From Marinobacter lipolyticus (GTDB taxonomy: Bacteria; Pseudomonadota; Gammaproteobacteria; Pseudomonadales; Oleiphilaceae), in contig NZ_QTKT01000001.1 of assembly GCF_018424605.1 (NCBI RefSeq), forward strand, positions 124,001-188,000: a DNA stretch of 64,000 bases, given 5' to 3'. The number at the start of each line of letters is the position of its first letter. Position 1 is the stretch's first letter. The position numbers and the translations under genes are program-made. Below are positions 24,101-33,875 of this stretch, in pieces. The notes under the pieces are model-generated. The model had not been told where the DNA came from and made no database searches. It worked only from the letters and a program-made list of their open reading frames with translations.

Positions 24101-27100
24101 ATGACCCGCACACCCGCGCAATCATCCCCCTCGTTGTCGGACAACAGTGCCGCCGTCAAGGCGGTTATGGAACAGCTGGATGCCTGCAACCAGCAGGAGG
24201 CAGCCCGTATTCACAAGTTGCTGGCGCGCAAAAAGGGCAAACCGGGTCAGAAGGATCTGGAAAAGATGGCCGGTTGGCTGGATCGTGGCCTGGCGCGGGT
24301 CCAGCAGCGTCAGGCACTGCATAAGTCGGCTACGTTTCCGCCCGATCTCCCGGTGTCCGAGCGGGTTGATGATATTCGTGACGCCATTGCCGATCACCAG
24401 GTGGTGATCATTGCGGGGGAGACGGGCTCCGGTAAGACAACCCAGATTCCGAAAATCTGCCTCAACAGCGGTCGTGGTATTCGCGGCCTGATTGGCCACA
24501 CCCAGCCACGACGCATCGCCGCCCGCAGTGTTGCCGGGCGTATCGCCGAGGAACTGGGCGAGCAAACCGGGCAGCAGGTGGGTTACCAGGTACGCTTTAC
24601 GGACACCACGTCGGAGCAGTCACGGGTCAAGGTGATGACGGACGGCATACTGCTGGCGGAAATCCAGCACGACCGTTTCCTCGACCGTTACGACACCCTG
24701 ATCATTGACGAAGCCCACGAGCGCAGCCTCAACATCGATTTTCTGCTGGGTTATCTGCGCCAATTGCTGCCGAAACGCCCGGACCTGAAGGTGATTATCA
24801 CCTCCGCCACCATCGAGGTGGAACGTTTCAGCAACTTCTTCAACGATGCACCGGTGATTGAAGTCAGCGGCCGCACGTATCCGGTAGATATTCGCTATCG
24901 TCCCCTGACCGGCGACGAGGACGACCGCGACCAGGGCTGGACCGATGGTGTTCTGCAGGCACTTGAGGAAATCGAGCAACACGAGCGGCAGGAAAAGAAG
25001 CCGCCCGGTGATGTGCTGGTGTTCCTCCCGGGTGAACGGGAGATCCGCAACCTCAGCAAGGTGTTGCGACATGTCGATCTGAAGCATACCGAAGTGCTGC
25101 CGCTGTATTCACGACTCAGCAATCAGGAACAGAACCGCGTCTTTCAGGGGCATCGCGGTCGGCGAATCGTGCTATCCACCAACGTGGCGGAGACCTCGTT
25201 GACGGTTCCGGGAATTCGATACGTGATCGACACCGGGGTCGCCCGTATCAGCCGTTACAGCGTGCGTTCGAAAATACAGCGGCTACCCATCGAGGCGATT
25301 TCCCAGGCCAGTGCCAACCAGCGTGCTGGCCGCTGCGGGCGGGTAGCGCCGGGTATCTGCTTCCGCCTGTTCGACGAAACCGATTTCATCAATCGGCCGG
25401 AGTACACGGACCCGGAAATCCTGCGTACCAACCTGGCGTCGGTGATTCTGCAGATGGCCACCACCGGTCTGGGTGACATCCGCCACTTCCCGTTTCTGGA
25501 GGCGCCGGACAACCGTCTCATCAACGATGGCTACAAGCTGCTCGAGGAACTGGGCGCGGTTGATGACAGACGCCGGGTAACCCGGCTCGGTCAGACCATG
25601 TCCCGTTTGCCGCTGGACCCGCGGCTGGCTCGCATGCTGGTGACTGCGGCAGAGCTTGGCAGCCTGTCCGAAACCCTGGTGATCATTGCAGGGCTGAGTA
25701 TTCAGGATCCCCGCGAGCGGCCTCAGGACAAGCAGCAGGCGGCCGACCAGGCCCACGCACCGTTCAACGACAAGGAGTCGGACTTTGCCAGCCTGCTGAA
25801 TCTCTGGCGGTTTTACGAGGAGCAGCGCCAGGAATTGTCACAGAATCAGCTCAAGAAGGTGTGTCAGAAAACCTTCCTGTCGTGGATGCGCATGCGGGAG
25901 TGGCGTGACATTCATCGTCAGCTGACGTTGATCTGTCGCGAGCAGAAGCTGGCCATCAACACCGAGCCGGCCAATTACGATTCATTGCACAAAGCCATTC
26001 TGGCGGGGTTGCTGGGCCAGGTGGCGATTAAGGTGGAAAAACGGGAATACCTGGCAACCCGAAACCGCAAGGTGACCCTGTTCCCCGGTTCGAAGGTGTC
26101 CAAAAGCGCGCCGAAGTGGATTGTCGCCGCGGAAATTGTGGAAACCAGTCGTGTGTTTGCCCGCACGGTGGCGGCGATTCAGCCCGAATGGATTGAGCCG
26201 CTGGCCGGGCATGTGGTGAAGCATCACTATTTTGAACCTCACTGGGAGCAGAAGCGCGCCCAGGTCATGGGGTACGAGAAGGTAACGCTCTACGGGCTGG
26301 ATGTCGTCCCGCGCCGTCGCATTCCGTATAGCAAGGTTGATCCGAAGGAATGCCGCGACCTGTTCATCCGCCGGGCCCTGGTGGAAGGTGACTACCGTTC
26401 ACGGGCGCCGTTCATTGAACGGAACCGGGCGCTGCTGGATTCCGTCGAGGATCTCGAGAAAAAGACCCGCCGGCGGGATTTGCTGGTGGACGACGAAGCA
26501 CTGGTTGCGTTCTACGATCAGCGGCTGCCGCAGGACATCGTAAGCGGTCGGCATTTTGAATCCTGGTGGAAAGGGCTCACGGCTGAAGAACTGAAAAACA
26601 TGGAGCTGACCGAGCAGGACATTCTTCAGCGGCCCATGGACGAACAGGCGGAGAACCTGTACCCGGATTATCTGACCTGGGAAGGTGTGCAATACCCGCT
26701 AAGCTACGAATTCGAGCCGACCAGCGAGCGCGACGGGGTTACCTTGCAGGTGCCGCTGATGGCCCTGAAACAGATTCCGGCCCGGCGCCTTGAATGGCTG
26801 GTGCCTGGCCTGCTGAGGGAGAAATGCATCGCGCTGGTCAAAGGGCTGCCCAAGGCCCTGCGCCGGAATTTCGTGCCGGTGCCGGATTTTGTCGATGCAG
26901 CGCTGGAAAGTATGCAGCCGAGCAATGAGCCGCTGGCCCTCCAGCTGGGCGAACAGTTACGGCGGATGACCGGTGTTTGTATTGATCCACAGGCCTGGCC
27001 GGAACAGGAGTTGCCGCGCCATCTGCGGATGAATGTGCGGGTTCTGGGCGACGGCGGTAAGGTCATGGCCGAAGGTCGGGAAACGGTGGAACTGCAGAGC

Positions 27101-28027
27101 CGGCTTGAAAGTCAGGCTGAGGAGGCACTGGCTTCAGCGGCGCGGCCCAGCGAGGACTCTGGGTCAGAACAGGTGTATGAAGACTGGGATTTCGGCACGC
27201 TTCCGGAATCGGTTCAGACTGAAAGAGGCGGGATGCAGGTGACTGTTTATCCGGCTCTGGAGGACCAGGGCAGGGCGGTCAGGGTGGCACGATACCTCGA
27301 TCCCCTGACGGCGGAAGACGAAAGCCGCAAAGCGGTGGCTCGGCTGATCATCAACCGCTTCGGCAACACCCTCGATGACCTCGAGCGCAAGCTGCCACAT
27401 TTCAAATCATCGGCGCTGATGTTCGCACCGGTGGGACAAGCCAGGGTGTTACTGGACGATCTGTTGTTGTCCACCGCGATGGCGCATTTCCTGGCAGGCG
27501 AGTTGCCTCGGAACCGCCAGCGGTTCGAACAATGCCTTGAGCGGGGGCGCGGCGATTTCATTCCGGCTCTGGAGCAGGCGGATGAACGACTCCACACCGC
27601 CATGAAGGGCTATCACCAGATCGCGAAAAAACTGAAAGGCAAGATCAGCCTGCCGTTGGCCAACAGCATGGCGGATCTGAAATTCCAGCTGCAGAACCTG
27701 GTGTACCCGGGGTTTCTGGTGGCCACGCCGATTACCTGGCTGGAGCAGTTTGGCCGCTATTTTGAGGCCGCGGCCCTGCGGTTTGAAAAGATGCCGCGGG
27801 AACTTGGCCGCGAACGGGAATTTCTCCACACCATCGAGCCGCTTTGGTCGCGTTACGCGAGCAAGTGCGCTGAACAGCTGCGACAAGGGGTTCGCGACCC
27901 GGAATTGAGCCGGTACCGGTGGATGCTGGAAGAGTACCGGGTGTCGTTCTTTGCCCAACAATTGGGCACCCTTATGCCAGTATCCGTCAAACGACTGGAC
28001 CGGCAGTGGGAAAAGACCCGCGTGTGA
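24101..28027 (+). CDS. hrpA: ATP-dependent RNA helicase HrpA
   Basis: 1308 residues, like E. coli HrpA (1300). DEAH-box helicase core: Walker A GETGSGKTTQIPK (about 106), TQPRRIAARSVA, DEAHERS (about 207), SATIE, and motif VI QRAGRCGR. Helicase-associated and OB-fold regions and the long C-terminal DUF3418 part follow. It unwinds RNA and has been linked to rescue of stalled ribosomes in E. coli. The ATG at 24101 has no clear ribosome binding site; an in-frame ATG at 24167 preceded by AAGGCGG is a possible alternative. Monocistronic as far as visible. Confidence 0.95.
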   Translation: MTRTPAQSSPSLSDNSAAVKAVMEQLDACNQQEAARIHKLLARKKGKPGQKDLEKMAGWLDRGLARVQQRQALHKSATFPPDLPVSERVDDIRDAIADHQVVIIAGETGSGKTTQIPKICLNSGRGIRGLIGHTQPRRIAARSVAGRIAEELGEQTGQQVGYQVRFTDTTSEQSRVKVMTDGILLAEIQHDRFLDRYDTLIIDEAHERSLNIDFLLGYLRQLLPKRPDLKVIITSATIEVERFSNFFNDAPVIEVSGRTYPVDIRYRPLTGDEDDRDQGWTDGVLQALEEIEQHERQEKKPPGDVLVFLPGEREIRNLSKVLRHVDLKHTEVLPLYSRLSNQEQNRVFQGHRGRRIVLSTNVAETSLTVPGIRYVIDTGVARISRYSVRSKIQRLPIEAISQASANQRAGRCGRVAPGICFRLFDETDFINRPEYTDPEILRTNLASVILQMATTGLGDIRHFPFLEAPDNRLINDGYKLLEELGAVDDRRRVTRLGQTMSRLPLDPRLARMLVTAAELGSLSETLVIIAGLSIQDPRERPQDKQQAADQAHAPFNDKESDFASLLNLWRFYEEQRQELSQNQLKKVCQKTFLSWMRMREWRDIHRQLTLICREQKLAINTEPANYDSLHKAILAGLLGQVAIKVEKREYLATRNRKVTLFPGSKVSKSAPKWIVAAEIVETSRVFARTVAAIQPEWIEPLAGHVVKHHYFEPHWEQKRAQVMGYEKVTLYGLDVVPRRRIPYSKVDPKECRDLFIRRALVEGDYRSRAPFIERNRALLDSVEDLEKKTRRRDLLVDDEALVAFYDQRLPQDIVSGRHFESWWKGLTAEELKNMELTEQDILQRPMDEQAENLYPDYLTWEGVQYPLSYEFEPTSERDGVTLQVPLMALKQIPARRLEWLVPGLLREKCIALVKGLPKALRRNFVPVPDFVDAALESMQPSNEPLALQLGEQLRRMTGVCIDPQAWPEQELPRHLRMNVRVLGDGGKVMAEGRETVELQSRLESQAEEALASAARPSEDSGSEQVYEDWDFGTLPESVQTERGGMQVTVYPALEDQGRAVRVARYLDPLTAEDESRKAVARLIINRFGNTLDDLERKLPHFKSSALMFAPVGQARVLLDDLLLSTAMAHFLAGELPRNRQRFEQCLERGRGDFIPALEQADERLHTAMKGYHQIAKKLKGKISLPLANSMADLKFQLQNLVYPGFLVATPITWLEQFGRYFEAAALRFEKMPRELGREREFLHTIEPLWSRYASKCAEQLRQGVRDPELSRYRWMLEEYRVSFFAQQLGTLMPVSVKRLDRQWEKTRV

Positions 28028-28128
28028 GACTTTCGTCGGCGCGGGCAAAACCCGGCGACTGTGTTACCATTTGGTGCATTATCGGAATTCTCCTTCACTC
28101 TTTTATAGACAGTTGACGTGGGGTTAGC

Positions 28129-29250
28129 GTGATTAAAGCCGTCATTAGCGGAACCGGTCTGTACACACCGCCTGCAACCATTGATAACGATGAGTTGGTG
28201 GAGGCGTTCAATGCCTTCGTCGAGCTCGAGAATGCCCGCAACGCCGATGAAATCGCCCGGGGTGACCGGGAGCCGCTGCAACCGTCGTCATCGGCGTTCA
28301 TTGAGAAAGCGTCGGGGATCAAGCGCCGCCATGTGATCGATAAGCAGGGCACGCTGGACCCGCATCGGATGACGCCCCATATCCCTGAGCGCGGCAACGA
28401 TGAGCCCTCGGTGCAGTGCGACATGTCGGTCGCGGCCTGTCGTGACGCGCTGAGCCAGGCCGGTAAAAGCCCAGCGGACGTGGACGCCGTGATTGTTGCC
28501 TGCTCCAATATGCAGCGGCCGTACCCGGCCATCTCCATCGAGGTGCAGGAAGCGCTGGGCATTGACGGCTTTGCCTACGACATGAACGTGGCCTGTAGCT
28601 CCGCAACTTTCGGCTTGCAGGCGGCAGTCAACTCGGTTGAAAACGGCAGCGCGCGGGCGGTGCTGGTGGTTAGCCCGGAAATCTGTTCCGGCCACCTCAA
28701 TTTCCGCGACCGCGACAGTCATTTCATCTTCGGCGATGCCTGCACGGCGATTCTGGTGGAGCGTGAAGAAAATGTTGCCGCCGGCCACGGGTATGAGATT
28801 CTGGGCACCAGCCTCAAAACGAAGTTCTCGAACAACATTCGCAACAACTTCGGGTTCCTGAACCGCGCGGACGAGTCCGGGATTGGCAAGCCCGACAAGC
28901 TGTTTGTGCAACAGGGCCGCAAGGTGTTCAAGGAAGTGTCACCGCTGGTGGCAGAGACCATCCTGGCTCAGCTTCAACGGTTGACGCTGGCGCCCGATGA
29001 CCTGCGGCGGATGTGGCTGCATCAGGCCAACCTCAACATGAACCAGTTGATTGCCCGCAAGGTCCTGGGTCGTGACGCGACCACCGAGGAAGCACCGGTT
29101 ATTCTCGACGAGTACGCCAACACCAGTTCCGCCGGGTCGATTATCGCCTTCCACAAATACAAGGATGACCTGCAGTCCGGTGACCTTGGCGTCATTTGCT
29201 CCTTCGGCGCGGGTTATTCCATCGGCAGCGTGGTGGTGCGCCGCCGATAA
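28129..29250 (+). CDS. Beta-ketoacyl-ACP synthase III-like protein (PA3286 type)
   Basis: 373 residues from a GTG at 28129. Thiolase-fold synthase with the KAS III triad: Cys in NVACSSATFG (about residue 150), His in WLHQANLNM (about 290) and Asn in EYANTSSAGS (about 330). It is longer than FabH (about 317) because of an extra segment between about residues 20 and 75. This layout recalls P. aeruginosa PA3286, which condenses a medium-chain acyl-CoA with malonyl-ACP and feeds beta-oxidation products into fatty acid synthesis. The nearby fadD, MaoC and thioesterase genes fit a lipid role. Confidence 0.85.
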   Translation: MIKAVISGTGLYTPPATIDNDELVEAFNAFVELENARNADEIARGDREPLQPSSSAFIEKASGIKRRHVIDKQGTLDPHRMTPHIPERGNDEPSVQCDMSVAACRDALSQAGKSPADVDAVIVACSNMQRPYPAISIEVQEALGIDGFAYDMNVACSSATFGLQAAVNSVENGSARAVLVVSPEICSGHLNFRDRDSHFIFGDACTAILVEREENVAAGHGYEILGTSLKTKFSNNIRNNFGFLNRADESGIGKPDKLFVQQGRKVFKEVSPLVAETILAQLQRLTLAPDDLRRMWLHQANLNMNQLIARKVLGRDATTEEAPVILDEYANTSSAGSIIAFHKYKDDLQSGDLGVICSFGAGYSIGSVVVRRR

Positions 29251-29259
29251 CGAGCCTGG

Positions 29260-29667
29260 TCAACCGGTTGCCAGGGCCCTCAGGGCGTCGGGCAGCCGGG
29301 TTGAAGACCGCTTGATCCGGTCGAACCAGACAATTTTCGCGTAACCCTCGGCGTATAGCTCGCCGGTGTCAGCGTCGGTGAGGGTATGGTAAGTGTCGAG
29401 GCTGGTATTGCCGGCCTTGTCGGCGTATGTTTTGACCACCACTGTCGCTGGATGATTTAGTTCCTTCAGAAACGTGGCGCTGGTCTTTATAATGATCGGG
29501 CCGTCTGGGGCTTCGGGGCCACCGAGGTTCATGGAGGCCAGCCATACGATTCGGGCTTCCTCGAAGAATCGGAAATACACCGTATTGTTGGCGTGACCGT
29601 ATGCATCCATGTCTCCCCAGCGGAGGGGCGTGGACAGGGTGTTGACTAGATTTCCCGGTACTGACAT
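29260..29667 (-). CDS. Acyl-CoA thioesterase, 4-hydroxybenzoyl-CoA thioesterase family
   Basis: 135 residues from the ATG at 29665-29667, preceded on the minus strand by GGAGG with a six-base gap; the frame continues upstream but without support. Hot-dog motif RWGDMDAYGHANNTVYFRFFEEAR carries the catalytic Asp and His-Asn of the YbgC/FcbC-like group. It should hydrolyse acyl-CoA thioesters. It converges with the KAS III gene with a nine-base gap. Confidence 0.88.
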   Translation of the reverse strand: MSVPGNLVNTLSTPLRWGDMDAYGHANNTVYFRFFEEARIVWLASMNLGGPEAPDGPIIIKTSATFLKELNHPATVVVKTYADKAGNTSLDTYHTLTDADTGELYAEGYAKIVWFDRIKRSSTRLPDALRALATG

Positions 29668-29759
29668 TGGGTTCCTCCGAACCTGAACGTGAATAAAAAT
29701 AATAACAGAGCCGGCATTTTCGACGAATTGAAACGGAATTAACAACCTCAGGCTCTTAG

Positions 29760-30545
29760 ATGACAGATATTTTTGCACGGAGACCGGGCTCGTGGCTTGC
29801 ACTTACAGCCTGGCTGGCTCTCATGGCCGCCCCGTCCGGAGTAATCGCCCAGAACGTCCAGGAACCCGCCCCGGATTCTTCCATTCAGGTCAATGAAACG
29901 GACCCTTACGAAAACTGGAACCGTAAGGTGTACGGGTTCAACGAAACCATTGACGACTGGTTCCTCAGGCCGGTTGCCAGTGGCTATCGCGCCGTTATGC
30001 CCGATTTCGCCGACCGGGCGGTCACCAATTTTTTCAATAACCTGACGGAAGTCCGTAACTTCGTAAACAGCGTGTTTCAGCTCAAGGGTGAGTCTGCCGT
30101 GGTGGCTGCGGGTCGCTTCACCTACAACACGGTATTCGGCCTCGGTGGTCTGATCGATGTTGCCACCGCGTTCGACCTGCCCGAGCAGCCGGAAGATTTC
30201 GGCCAGACGCTGGGCTACTGGGGTGTGGGGCCGGGCCCCTACCTGATGCTGCCGCTGCTTGGGCCTTCCAACCCCCGGGATCTGACCGGCTTCAGTGCCG
30301 AGCTGTTTCTGCTGCCATCGGCCTGGGACTACGCCGACGAACCGGAAGTCTACTTCGCGCGGGCCCTGCAGATCGTGGACCGGCGGGCAGACCTGATCCC
30401 GGCCGAGAGCTTTATGTCGGGTGACGGCTATACTTTCGTAAGAAACGCGTACCTGCAACGGCGGGAGTTTCTGATCAATGACGGTAAAACCGTCTCCGAT
30501 CCGTTCGCTGAAGAAGACGACGACCTGATGCTGGAAGATTTCTGA
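29760..30545 (+). CDS. mlaA: MlaA/VacJ family protein, apparently without lipobox
   Basis: 261 residues. Outer-membrane component of the Mla retrograde phospholipid transport system. Family segments: DPYENWNRKVYGFNETIDDW, RPVASGYRAVMPDFADRAVTNFFNNL, GRFTYNTVFGLGGLIDVAT and LGYWGVGPGPYLMLPLLGPS. MlaA is normally a lipoprotein, but the N-terminal signal (ALTAWLALMAAPSGVIAQ) has no Cys; it looks like a signal peptidase I substrate cut near IAQ-NV. Ribosome binding site is weak. The patatin phospholipase gene starts five bases after its stop, suggesting joint phospholipid handling. Confidence 0.9.
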   Translation: MTDIFARRPGSWLALTAWLALMAAPSGVIAQNVQEPAPDSSIQVNETDPYENWNRKVYGFNETIDDWFLRPVASGYRAVMPDFADRAVTNFFNNLTEVRNFVNSVFQLKGESAVVAAGRFTYNTVFGLGGLIDVATAFDLPEQPEDFGQTLGYWGVGPGPYLMLPLLGPSNPRDLTGFSAELFLLPSAWDYADEPEVYFARALQIVDRRADLIPAESFMSGDGYTFVRNAYLQRREFLINDGKTVSDPFAEEDDDLMLEDF

Positions 30546-30550
30546 CGCCA

Positions 30551-32035
30551 ATGACCGACGACCGCATTCGCAAATTTCGCAAAATGCTGGCGGAGGCCCC
30601 CAATTACGAAGTATGGAAAGCCGCTGCCCTGGAACTCGATTTCCTGGAGGGCAATGCCGAGTGGAAAGAGGAGTTTGTTTCTGACCTTTACCACTACGAA
30701 CTGATTTACGACCGGCTCAGTAATCTCCGGCAGTATCGCCAGCAGAACGATTTCGAGCGCCTTAAACGGGCGCTGAGGGAAGGGCTGCACCACGATCTGG
30801 GCAACATGGGTAATCCCGTCCTGTACACCCGTTCCCGGGTCGGCACCAAGCACCTGATCGAGGAATATATCCTGCAGGTGTGCGAGGGCCTGGATTTCCT
30901 CTGTGACCACCCGGTGCCGGGTTTTCCGGTCGCCGACAAGCTCCAGTTTTTCCGTGACACCCTCAACAGCTTCGGGCGCCCAACGCTGTTGCTCAGTGGC
31001 GGCGCAACCCTCGGGATGTTCCATTTTGGGGTAATCAAGGCGCTCTGGGAAAAAGGATTGCTGCCCCAGGTTATCGCCGGCTCCAGTATCGGCGCCATCA
31101 TTGCCGGCATTCTGGGCGTCCATACGGACGCGGAGATCCCCGAGATGCTGGTGCCCGAAAACCATCACCTCAAGGCCTGGAAGTGGCGCGGGCTGCTCAG
31201 TGCCATGCGCGGCGAAGGCCTGATGGATCAGGATCAGCTCAAGTCCTGCCTGCGTGCCAATATTGGCGAGCTGACCTTTGAAGAGGCCTACCAGCGCACC
31301 GGCCGGTCCATCAACATCAGTGTTTCCCCGGTTCAGGCGCACCAGAAAGCCCGATTGCTGTGTGGCTATACCTCGCCTTATTTACTGGTCTGGAGTGCGG
31401 CGCTGGCCAGTGCCGCCGTACCGGGCATCTTCCCGCCGGTCACGCTGATGAAAAAAGATATACATGGGCATTCGCTGCCCTATATGCCGCGACTCAAATT
31501 CGTCGATGGTTCCGTGGTCAGTGATCTGCCCATTGACCGCCTGATGCACCTGTACGATGTGAATTACACCATCGTCAGCCAGACCAATCCCCATGTGGTG
31601 CCCTTTCTTTCCGGTGGTGGTCGCGACGAGAAGCTCAGCCTCGCCAGGCTGCCACTGCATTTGCTGAAATCGGAAATCCAGTTTCATGGTCAGGGCCTGT
31701 TTGACTACTTGCGCAAACGGGTAAGGCCGGAATTGTTCAGGCAGCTCTCCGGTCAGATGTATACCATTATGGCTCAGCGCTATTCAGGGGATGTGAACAT
31801 TGCGCCTGACTACAGTCTACGGGATTTCAGTCGCATGCTGAGCAATCCGGAGCCCGAGTATGTGCGGGAATTGATCCTTGCCGGAGAGCGTGCGACCTGG
31901 CCGAAGATCTCCATGATTCGCTCCCATGCCCGCATATCCAAAACTCTGGAACGGTGCGTGCGGCGTCTGAAGAACCAGCAACGGCGTGCAATCAGCGAAC
32001 TCAGACTGGTGAGCAGCGGCGATTCCGGAAGTTGA
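30551..32035 (+). CDS. Patatin-like phospholipase with N-terminal DUF3336
   Basis: 494 residues. The N-terminal 140 residues form the DUF3336-like helical region found in TAG-lipase-type patatins (YEVWKAAALELDFLEGNAEW). The patatin domain follows: glycine-rich oxyanion loop SGGATLGMFHFG (about 155), nucleophile elbow GSSIG (Ser about 180) and the catalytic Asp in FVDGSVVSDLP (about 321). It likely hydrolyses phospholipids or neutral lipids at the membrane. Close downstream of mlaA. Confidence 0.9.
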   Translation: MTDDRIRKFRKMLAEAPNYEVWKAAALELDFLEGNAEWKEEFVSDLYHYELIYDRLSNLRQYRQQNDFERLKRALREGLHHDLGNMGNPVLYTRSRVGTKHLIEEYILQVCEGLDFLCDHPVPGFPVADKLQFFRDTLNSFGRPTLLLSGGATLGMFHFGVIKALWEKGLLPQVIAGSSIGAIIAGILGVHTDAEIPEMLVPENHHLKAWKWRGLLSAMRGEGLMDQDQLKSCLRANIGELTFEEAYQRTGRSINISVSPVQAHQKARLLCGYTSPYLLVWSAALASAAVPGIFPPVTLMKKDIHGHSLPYMPRLKFVDGSVVSDLPIDRLMHLYDVNYTIVSQTNPHVVPFLSGGGRDEKLSLARLPLHLLKSEIQFHGQGLFDYLRKRVRPELFRQLSGQMYTIMAQRYSGDVNIAPDYSLRDFSRMLSNPEPEYVRELILAGERATWPKISMIRSHARISKTLERCVRRLKNQQRRAISELRLVSSGDSGS

Positions 32036-32150
32036 TGAGATGACATGCCCGGGAGACGGGCGGTATGATACGGCGATGGCCGGGAAGACGGTCGGCGCAT
32101 CCGCGCCAACGTCTTCCGCACGCTCCGCCTGAGCACCAGACTGGACACTC

Positions 32151-33875
32151 ATGTACTACGATTTCTTCGGTTTTCGGGAACCCCCGTTTTCGATTGCTCC
32201 GGACCCCCGCTACCTGTATCTGAGCGAGCGCCATAAAGAGGCGCTGGCTCACCTCATGTATGGCGTTCAGGGGCAGGGCGGCTTCATCATCATCACTGGT
32301 GAAGTGGGCACCGGGAAAACCACCGTTAGTCGTTGTTTCATCGAGAACGTGCCGGACAACGTCGACATTGCCCTGATCCTGAACCCAAGGCTGTCGGCGC
32401 GGGAACTGCTTTCTTCCATTTGCGATGAGCTGGAGATTCCCCACCCGGCCGGGGCAAGCATCAAGCACCTGGTGGATCTGATCAACGCGGACCTGCTCAA
32501 GGCGCACGCGGCCGGTCGCCATAAGGTTCTGATGATTGACGAGGCGCAGAACTTGTCGGCGGATGTTCTGGAACAGCTGCGCCTGTTGACCAATCTGGAG
32601 ACCGCCGAGAAAAAGCTGCTGCAGATCGTGCTGCTGGGCCAGCCGGAGTTGCAGGACCTGCTGGCGCGACCAGAGCTTCGGCAGCTCAACCAGCGGGTGA
32701 CCGCACGCTACCACCTCGACGCACTCAATCGCGATGAACTGCCTGGATACCTGCGTTATCGCCTGGGGGTGGCCGGATTGCGGGCGGAGATTTTTACCGC
32801 CGGTGCCATCAAGAAGCTGTTCAGCGCCAGCGACGGTATTCCCAGGCTGATTAACCTGATCAGTGATCGGGCCCTGCTCGGTGCTTACGCAGAAGGCGAA
32901 CACGTGATCACCGCCGGGCACATCCGCAAGGCCGCGCAGGAAGTGAATGGTGGCTTGCGGTCCAGCGGTGCACCGGTAAAAGGGGGCGACAGGCACCCGT
33001 GGATGGTGGTGGTGGCATCCCTGCTGCTGGCGGTCATAGCAACGCTGTGGCTACTGGACGATCGCTGGAGTATGCGCCCGGCGTCTGTGGTGCCCATGGC
33101 CGGCGAAAGCGAAGTACCTGCGCCCAACAACGGCAGCAGTGAAACGGAAACCGACGAGCGTGCAGGCACCATCGAGCGCCTTGAAGTTGCTGAGGAAGCG
33201 ACGCCTTCCGAGGGGGGCGTTGAGCCGCTCGCAAGCTTCGAGTTCACGCAACATTCCCGTTCGCTCAATGAGGCCTATCGGGCACTCTTATCGGCCTGGA
33301 GGTCGGAGTCTACGATCGGTGATACCGGGCCGGAGAGCGGTTCTGAATGCGGCTATGCGTTGGCAAACGGGCTGAGGTGTCTGGAACGGCAGGGCACCCG
33401 TCGCAGCCTGGAATTTCTGGATCGGCCGGCCATACTCCAGCTCCGGGACGACGACGGCCGCTGGCATTATGCCACCCTGCGCAGTGTAGAGGGCGATCAG
33501 GCGGTGCTCCTGACGCCCTCCGGGCCGGCGACGGTTGCGTTCAGCAGTTTGGAGCCATACTGGTTCGGCGACTTTATCGTGCTTTGGGAGCTTCCCTCAT
33601 ATATGACGACCGCGGCAGGCGAAGCCGGCACCGCCCGCGAACAGTTGTGGATGGGGGCGCGAATGATGGAACTGGCGGACCTGCACGCGGGCAGCCGCGC
33701 CGAAAGTGACCGGGTCAAACGCATGAATGGCGAGGAACAGGTTCGCTGGTACCAGGGTCAGAAAGGGCTGACGGTGGATGGCATCGCCGGTGCCATGACC
33801 ATAATCCAGATCAATAACGATCTCGGAGCCGAGGTGCCTCGGCTCAGTGACGGCGTGTCGGGTGGGGTGAACTGA
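32151..33875 (+). CDS. gspA: General secretion pathway protein A (ExeA/GspA-like AAA+ ATPase)
   Basis: 574 residues. It begins with the ExeA/MshM-type MYYDFFGFREPPFSIAPDPRYLYLS-like start (20 residues of which are strictly typical), then Walker A GEVGTGKTTVSR (about 46), Walker B VLMIDEAQNLS (about 128), and one membrane helix at about 284-303 (MVVVASLLLAVIATLWLL). A periplasmic Glu/Ser-rich linker, a C39-peptidase-like fold region (SLEFLDRPAILQLRD) and a C-terminal peptidoglycan-binding repeat (VRWYQGQKGLTVDGIAG) complete it. With GspB it helps pass the type II secretin through peptidoglycan. The stop overlaps the gspB start. Confidence 0.88.
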   Translation: MYYDFFGFREPPFSIAPDPRYLYLSERHKEALAHLMYGVQGQGGFIIITGEVGTGKTTVSRCFIENVPDNVDIALILNPRLSARELLSSICDELEIPHPAGASIKHLVDLINADLLKAHAAGRHKVLMIDEAQNLSADVLEQLRLLTNLETAEKKLLQIVLLGQPELQDLLARPELRQLNQRVTARYHLDALNRDELPGYLRYRLGVAGLRAEIFTAGAIKKLFSASDGIPRLINLISDRALLGAYAEGEHVITAGHIRKAAQEVNGGLRSSGAPVKGGDRHPWMVVVASLLLAVIATLWLLDDRWSMRPASVVPMAGESEVPAPNNGSSETETDERAGTIERLEVAEEATPSEGGVEPLASFEFTQHSRSLNEAYRALLSAWRSESTIGDTGPESGSECGYALANGLRCLERQGTRRSLEFLDRPAILQLRDDDGRWHYATLRSVEGDQAVLLTPSGPATVAFSSLEPYWFGDFIVLWELPSYMTTAAGEAGTAREQLWMGARMMELADLHAGSRAESDRVKRMNGEEQVRWYQGQKGLTVDGIAGAMTIIQINNDLGAEVPRLSDGVSGGVN

